Of a DNA stretch of 64,000 bases, positions 59,646-64,000 are shown one piece after another. Every line of letters begins with the position of its first letter. The first letter of the stretch is position 1. The DNA comes from JANYCO01 sp964437245. GTDB lineage: Bacteria > Bacteroidota > Bacteroidia > Cytophagales > Cytophagaceae. Location of the stretch: the NCBI GenBank assembly GCA_964437245.1, contig CAYTGJ010000004.1, forward strand, positions 19,928 through 83,927, read 5' to 3'. The notes beneath the pieces are model-generated. The model was not told where the DNA came from. It was given only the letters and a program-made list of their open reading frames with translations, and did no database searches. Position numbers and translations under genes: made by a program.

Positions 59646-60275
59646 ATGATAAAATACATGGCTCCAAATCTGAAATCAGAAGAACGCGAATTGATCCGCC
59701 TGGTGAATTTTTTTAAGAGAAAAATAAAGGCGATGGCAGATGCGAAAAAAATTACCGACGATTATACAGAGATCCTCGCTACCTGCGAAAAACTGGTAGA
59801 ACAGATTTCTATCCATGCAAAAAATCGGGAGGCAGTGCTGGAAGACCGGAAAAGACTGGAAGGTTTGATAAAAGAACAAGCCCTTTGTCCAAAATGTGAA
59901 AGAAATGCCAACCTGAAGTGGGTCGGAACAGACAGAAGCCCCGAAGGATGGAAGAGTAATAAATACCGTTGTAAAAAATGCAACATCGAATTTGTCTGGA
60001 ATACTCCGAATAACCCATGGGACATGGTCCCTTATGTAGAACATTATATTGCGACACTCGAAGTAAAACTGAAGGAAGAAACAGATGAACTAACCAGGCA
60101 GGAAAACCAGCAGGTGATGGATCAGCTAAAAGAAAATCTGGCTAAACTAAAACCGGTGGTAGAAGCTTCCAACCTGGATCTGGCCGAAATGGAAGAAAGG
60201 GAAAAAGAAATGGCCGTGATCGTCCGTGATTTTACCAAACACCTCCAGATCGAAAAGATCCGTATGCAGGAGTAG
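59646..60275 (+). CDS. Coiled-coil protein with central zinc ribbon
   Basis: Of 209 residues, about 1-85 and 130-209 are strongly helical and charged (coiled-coil heptads such as YTEILATCEKLVEQISIHAKNREAVLEDRKRLEGLIKEQ and EVKLKEETDELTRQENQQVMDQLKENLAKLK). Between them lies a zinc ribbon CPKCERNANLKWVGTDRSPEG...YRCKKCN (four cysteines, about residues 80-115). It is soluble. I do not recognise a family. The dispersed repeat ends 12 bases before the start; rlmF follows. Confidence 0.65.
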   Translation: MIKYMAPNLKSEERELIRLVNFFKRKIKAMADAKKITDDYTEILATCEKLVEQISIHAKNREAVLEDRKRLEGLIKEQALCPKCERNANLKWVGTDRSPEGWKSNKYRCKKCNIEFVWNTPNNPWDMVPYVEHYIATLEVKLKEETDELTRQENQQVMDQLKENLAKLKPVVEASNLDLAEMEEREKEMAVIVRDFTKHLQIEKIRMQE

Positions 60276-60374
60276 CAGGCTGCTGACAGGCAGGAAAACC
60301 GATCTTGTGTACGTTCATTCTTTTAAAGCCTCTTTCTATTTTGTACCTTTCCCTTTCTATTTATTTTATCAGAA

Positions 60375-61340
60375 TTGTCGCAGCGAGCAAAAAATAATTC
60401 TACCGAAAAAAAAGAACTGCATCCGCGGAACAAACATCGTGAAGGATACGATTTCCGGAAGTTGTCACAGTATTGCCCGGAGCTGGAAGCATTTATTATC
60501 CTTACAAAATATCAACAACAGTCTATTGATTTCAGCAATCCGGAAGCAGTAAAGTTCCTGAACAAAGCCTTACTGAAACAGTTCTATGACCTGGATTATT
60601 GGGATATCCCTCCCGGCTATCTTTGTCCTCCCGTACCGGGCAGAGCCGATTACCTTCACTACATGGCCGATCTGCTGGCGGCTCGTAATGCAGGAAAACA
60701 ACCTCCGGGTCATTTAATAAATGTTTTGGATATAGGTACCGGAGCAAATCTTATCTATCCCATTCTCGGAGTAAGTGAATATGGATGGAATTTTACCGGA
60801 GGAGAAATTGATCCGGAAGCTCTTAAGTCCGCCGGGAAAATTATAGAAAAAAACAGCCGGTTGAAAAATTTGGTAAAAACAAGATTGCAGAAATCTCCAG
60901 CCAATATTTTCAAAAACATTCTTCAGCCCGGAGACCGGTTTGACCTTACGGTCTGCAATCCTCCTTTTCATGCTTCTGCAGAAGAAGCCAACGCAGGAAC
61001 CGAGCGGAAGTGGAAAAACCTGGGTTATCAAAAAAAGAACCGGCCGAAATTGAATTTCGGAGGACAGCGGACAGAGCTCTGGTGTGAAGGAGGAGAGAGG
61101 GCTTTTGTCTACAAAATGATTACAGAAAGCGCATTGTTTCCTTTGCAGTGTTTCTGGTTTTCTACGCTTGTTTCTAAAAGTTCTAACCTCCCTTCAGTAT
61201 ACGGAGCGCTAGAAAAAGTAAAAGCCTCGGAAGTAAAAACCATCGAAATGGTACAGGGGAATAAAACAAGCCGTGTGGTTGCCTGGACTTTTTTGAAAGA
61301 AGCAGAGCAAAAAGAATGGAGGGAAAAAAACTGGAGATAA
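60375..61340 (+). CDS. rlmF: 23S rRNA (adenine-1618-N6) methyltransferase
   Basis: RlmF methylates A1618 of 23S rRNA. The 321-residue protein shows the family's signature order: KELHPRNKHREGYDF, 'FSNPEAVKFLNKALLKQFYDLDYWDIPPGYLCPPVPGRADYLHYMADLL', VLDIGTGANLIYPILGVSEYGWNFTGGEID, and the N6-methyltransferase motif DLTVCNPPFHAS (N-P-P-F), then RKWKNLG. No ATG precedes the conserved start; TTG at 60375 is used. The gene is after the coiled-coil gene on the same strand. Confidence 0.93.
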   Translation: MSQRAKNNSTEKKELHPRNKHREGYDFRKLSQYCPELEAFIILTKYQQQSIDFSNPEAVKFLNKALLKQFYDLDYWDIPPGYLCPPVPGRADYLHYMADLLAARNAGKQPPGHLINVLDIGTGANLIYPILGVSEYGWNFTGGEIDPEALKSAGKIIEKNSRLKNLVKTRLQKSPANIFKNILQPGDRFDLTVCNPPFHASAEEANAGTERKWKNLGYQKKNRPKLNFGGQRTELWCEGGERAFVYKMITESALFPLQCFWFSTLVSKSSNLPSVYGALEKVKASEVKTIEMVQGNKTSRVVAWTFLKEAEQKEWREKNWR

Positions 61341-61407
61341 AATTTAAGCGACGACTGGCCTTCGTATTTTCAGACATCAGAACAAATTTACAAAGATGCA
61401 GCTTTAA

Positions 61408-61890
61408 TTAGAACACCACTCCCGCTCCGGCATTGAATGTAACGTAACGGCGGGAGGGATTCACATTTGCTTTAAAGAGAAAATGTTTCCATCGCAGAGT
61501 ATAACCCAGAAAAACAGCCGGTATAAATTCTTTTAAATTTCCGGAATTGCCCTCTTCTGTTTTTCCAGTGGTTTGGAAGAGAAGCAGACTTCCTCCACGC
61601 ACTTCTAAAAAATGCGTTTTTTTTCCTACCAGGCCAGATAATGTTAAACCAGCTTCCTGGCCGCCCCCGCCCCAGGAATTCCAGATTCCAAAAGAACCTT
61701 GTGTTCCCAGGTGTAACCATTTACCATTCACAAAAAAATGTTCTGCATTCAGATTTGTCCGAATGTATTCTCCACCACCCATTTCTGCATAGATCCCCGT
61801 GCGCCGGAACACACGTAAACTGTCTTCTGCCATGATTCCCGTGGCCATAAACAACAGAAAAGAGCATAAGATTGCGGATCGTTTTTTCAT
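61408..61890 (-). CDS. Small secreted outer-membrane-barrel-like protein
   Basis: The 160-residue product has a signal peptide (MKKRSAILCSFLLFMATGIMAED). The mature part alternates glycine/aromatic strands (RTGIYAEMGGGEYIRTNLNAEHFF, LHLGTQGSFGIWNSWGGGGQEAGLTLSGLVG, FIPAVFLGYTLRWKHFLFKANVN, YVTFNAGAGVVF) and ends in phenylalanine, the terminal residue of outer-membrane beta-barrels. About eight strands are possible. Function unknown. It converges on rlmF. Confidence 0.65.
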   Translation of the reverse strand: MKKRSAILCSFLLFMATGIMAEDSLRVFRRTGIYAEMGGGEYIRTNLNAEHFFVNGKWLHLGTQGSFGIWNSWGGGGQEAGLTLSGLVGKKTHFLEVRGGSLLLFQTTGKTEEGNSGNLKEFIPAVFLGYTLRWKHFLFKANVNPSRRYVTFNAGAGVVF

Positions 61891-62170
61891 AATGATCGGT
61901 TGTTAAATGAAGTAAAAAATTGTTTTTTAATACGTTATAAAAGGTACAAACTTTTTCATCCAGGGAAAGCCCTTTCGCTGTTAAATTTTTTTGAACAAAA
62001 AATCTTTCTCAAATAACAGATGGCAAAAATCGGTCTTCATTTTTATAGTTGACCCTTGCTGTTTTAATTAGTAAATTGGGACGTTGCTGGTACAAAAGGA
62101 AACAACACCTGATAAAAATTCACCGTCAGGTTACCCGAAATTTAGTTTTAAACCACACTCAAATATATAA

Positions 62171-62392
62171 ATGGAAGATTTTATTGTAAAAGACAGCAAT
62201 GGTACTGCATTGAAAGACGGAGATTCCGTAACCGTGATTAAGGACCTGAAAGTGAAAGGAACTTCCGCTACGCTTAAAAGAGGTACGCTGATCAAAAATA
62301 TACGTCTTACCTCCAGTGAAGAGGAGATAGAATGCAATGCAGAGAAAGTAAAAGGACTGGTTCTTAAAACCTGTTTCCTGAAAAAAGCCTGA
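62171..62392 (+). CDS. PhnA/YjdM-like C-terminal domain protein
   Basis: The 73 residues match the C-terminal domain of YjdM/PhnA: VKDSNGTALKDGDSVTVIKDLKVKG, TLKRGTLIKNIRLTSSEEEIECN, VKGLVLKTCFLKKA. The N-terminal zinc ribbon of the E. coli protein (about 110 residues) is missing here, so it is a domain-only form. The name PhnA recalls phosphonate genes, but the role of the family is unsettled. It stands alone on the plus strand, ahead of the monooxygenase-like gene. Confidence 0.85.
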   Translation: MEDFIVKDSNGTALKDGDSVTVIKDLKVKGTSATLKRGTLIKNIRLTSSEEEIECNAEKVKGLVLKTCFLKKA

Positions 62393-62459
62393 TAGTTATC
62401 AGGTCTTTCTGAAGGAAACTCGGGAAAAACAGCTGTTTAATCCTTTTTCTATCGTAGAT

Positions 62460-62798
62460 ATGAACATTGCCGATACCCCTTCGACGCCGTATTATGCGGT
62501 CATTTTCACTTCTGTACGTACCGAAAGCGATCTTGGCTACGAGGAAACCGGCGAGAAAATGGTCGAACTCGCTGTCCAACAGCCGGGTTACCTGGGACAT
62601 GAAAGTGCAAGAGATGGATTGGGGATCACCGTATCCTATTGGGAAAGCCTTGAAGCCATACGTCGCTGGAAGGCCAATGCCGAACATCTTCTGGCTCAGG
62701 AAAAAGGGAAAGAAACCTGGTACCGTCAGTACAAAACAAGAATTTGTAAAGTAGAACGTGATTATGACTTTGATAAAGAGAATCATCACGATTCTTGA
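62460..62798 (+). CDS. Antibiotic-biosynthesis-monooxygenase-like (YqjZ-type) protein
   Basis: The protein (112 aa) is a ferredoxin-like ABM-domain protein: YYAVIFTSVRTESDLGYEETGEKMVELAVQQPGYLGHESARDGLGITVSYWESLEAIRRWKANAEHLLAQEKGKETWYRQYKTRICKVER. The GY-L-G-H-E-S-A and SYW-E-S-L-E-A-I motifs match the YqjZ/ABM family. Relatives can be heme-degrading or quinol-oxidising; the substrate is unknown here. It probably forms a dimer. It lies near the PhnA-like gene. Confidence 0.82.
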   Translation: MNIADTPSTPYYAVIFTSVRTESDLGYEETGEKMVELAVQQPGYLGHESARDGLGITVSYWESLEAIRRWKANAEHLLAQEKGKETWYRQYKTRICKVERDYDFDKENHHDS

Positions 62799-62885
62799 TG
62801 GGGTAGGCAAACGAAGTATCTTCTGACCCCTGCAACTTTTTAGCCCGTTTTTTGTTATCTTGGATATTGATAATTGTATACGGAC

Positions 62886-63368
62886 ATGGTTTTTTTATCA
62901 CTTCTTTTCTACTGTTTCTCCTTTTTTTCTCCGGAAGAGAAAACAGGATCTGTAGAATCCATTACCCTTAAGCAATTGCAAGCCAGGGTTATTCAGCCTC
63001 AGAACGATACCTTGTATATTGTAAATTTTTGGGCTACCTGGTGTAAACCATGTGTAGAAGAATTGCCCTATTTTGAAGAAGCCGGTAAGAATTATGCTGG
63101 TAAAAATGTTAAGATCCTGCTTATAAACCTGGATTTTGCTTCCGAAAAAGAAAAAGTAGGGAAGTTTGTACAGAAAAAAAACCTTCAGAACCAAGTATAT
63201 ATGCTTAACGAAGGAAATCCTAATCACTGGATCGATAAAGTAGAGCCTAGTTGGGACGGAGCTATTCCGGCAACAATCATGTACCGCAACGGACAGAAAG
63301 TTTTTTTCCATGAGGGAGATCTCAGTCAGGCAGAGTTAAATTCCATTATTCAAACTAAAAACCCATAA
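62886..63368 (+). CDS. TlpA/thioredoxin-like protein, secreted
   Basis: ATG 62886 (MVFLSLLFYCFSFF) provides a membrane/signal segment; a TTG twelve bases earlier would only lengthen it. The thioredoxin-fold domain has VNFWATWCKPCVEELPYFEEAGKNY, with the redox pair Cys-Lys-Pro-Cys (WCKPC), and a cis-Pro segment GAIPATIMYRNG. It is probably a periplasmic oxidoreductase or a cytochrome-c-type maturation factor. It lies fourteen bases upstream of a second thioredoxin-fold gene and is probably cotranscribed. Confidence 0.88.
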   Translation: MVFLSLLFYCFSFFSPEEKTGSVESITLKQLQARVIQPQNDTLYIVNFWATWCKPCVEELPYFEEAGKNYAGKNVKILLINLDFASEKEKVGKFVQKKNLQNQVYMLNEGNPNHWIDKVEPSWDGAIPATIMYRNGQKVFFHEGDLSQAELNSIIQTKNP

Positions 63369-63382
63369 ACTGTTTCACAAAC

Positions 63383-63982
63383 ATGAAAAAAATCCTTTTT
63401 TTAATCGCTTCAGTGCTGGTATTTGCTTCTTTTACCCAAGAGGGAGGTTACCAGGTAGGAGACAAAGTGGCTGATTTTAAGCTGAAAAACATCGATGATA
63501 AATACGTGTCTCTGGCAGACAACAAAGAGTCAAAAGGCTTTATAGTAATTTTTACCTGTAACCATTGTCCGTATGCTGTAAAATATGAAGACCGGATTGT
63601 AGCACTTCATAAAAAATATGCCAGCCAGGGGTATCCTGTGGTAGCCATTAATCCTAACGATGCGGTGCAGTTTCCCGCCGATAGTTATCCCAGCATGAAA
63701 AAGCGGGCGAAGGAAAAATCCTTTACATTCCCATACCTCGTAGACGAGACACAGGAAATCGCCCGGACATATGGAGCCTCCAAGACCCCTCATGTATTCA
63801 TTCTGCAAAAAGAAGAGAAAGAGCTGGTTGTGAAATATATAGGTGCGATAGACGACAACACTGATAATCCATCTGCCGTAAAAGAAAAATATGCAGAGGA
63901 TGCCCTCAATGCATTATTGGAAGGAAAACCGGTAGCTGTTACCCAAACCAAAGCAATCGGATGCGGGGTTAAATGGAAATAA
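63383..63982 (+). CDS. AhpC/TSA-like thioredoxin-family protein, secreted
   Basis: The protein (199 aa) has a signal peptide (MKKILFLIASVLVFASF) and a peroxiredoxin-like fold: VGDKVADFKLKNIDDKYVSLAD, FTCNHCPYAVKYEDRIVAL with a C-x-x-C pair (CNHC), VAINPNDAVQFPADSYPSMKKRAKEKSFTFPYLVDET and SKTPHVFILQKE with cis-Pro. The CNHC centre and the fold match the AhpC/TSA-related family of Bacteroidota. It likely acts on periplasmic thiols together with the preceding TlpA-like protein. Its stop is near the window end. Confidence 0.87.
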   Translation: MKKILFLIASVLVFASFTQEGGYQVGDKVADFKLKNIDDKYVSLADNKESKGFIVIFTCNHCPYAVKYEDRIVALHKKYASQGYPVVAINPNDAVQFPADSYPSMKKRAKEKSFTFPYLVDETQEIARTYGASKTPHVFILQKEEKELVVKYIGAIDDNTDNPSAVKEKYAEDALNALLEGKPVAVTQTKAIGCGVKWK

Positions 63983-64000
63983 TAACCGGGTAAAACCTGC

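Noticed and set aside
1..64000. tRNA or rRNA genes
   Set aside because: I saw no T-arm motif with a matching acceptor stem, and no rRNA-like segments, in any gap.

Overview
The window comes from a member of the Bacteroidota, most likely order Cytophagales. The evidence is a PorP/SprF-type (type IX secretion) protein, many short-lipobox lipoproteins, TAnnTTTG-type -7 promoter boxes, AsnA-type asparagine synthetase, and the order mnmG / methyltransferase / Ig-like lipoprotein. It starts inside a DMT-family permease. A 10-base run of N (46834-46843) marks an assembly join inside rpiB.

From 1 to about 17.9 kb there are mostly minus-strand housekeeping and envelope genes: PorP/SprF protein, secreted hydrolase, beta-lactamase-fold hydrolase, GT-C mannosyltransferase-like protein, luciferase-like oxidoreductase, CsaA, MscS channel, bestrophin channel and several small membrane proteins. 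From 18001 to 23947 lies a 5,947-bp mobile element. It has 25-bp terminal inverted repeats (23/25 matching, the outer 14 identical) and a perfect 8-bp target duplication (TTAAAAAA). It holds two different IS1595/ISXO2-type transposases and cargo: an LRAT-like membrane-anchored protein, a lipoprotein diverging from an XRE regulator across a perfect palindrome, and small proteins of unknown function, including a 40-codon gene.

From 24 to 41 kb come asnA, a flavodoxin-fold oxidoreductase, a CarboxypepD_reg-like protein, a DsrE protein, a beta-carbonic-anhydrase-like protein, and the 2-oxoglutarate dehydrogenase set (sucA, odhB with two lipoyl domains, an unknown secreted protein, lpd). terC and purE follow. 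From 41 to 49 kb are dTDP-sugar genes (rfbB, rfbA, convergent rfbC), a class II Fic protein, tatC, rpiB, a polytopic membrane protein, rbfA and a family 2 glycosyltransferase.

The 1.87-kb AT-rich gap at 50018-51883 carries five near-perfect parS sites (a weaker sixth lies at 48569), several DnaA-box-like 9-mers and then mnmG. Most genes to its left are on the minus strand and nearly all to its right on the plus strand. I read this as the chromosomal origin/centromere region. To the right are mnmG, a methyltransferase, an Ig-like lipoprotein, an MMPL transporter, rlmF and two thioredoxin-fold proteins.

Two families of dispersed non-coding repeats run through the intergenic gaps: hairpins with a GGGGAC-type core, sometimes inside a longer outer stem, and a second family ending in ATTAATCCGGGA. 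Neither is explained by the annotated genes.
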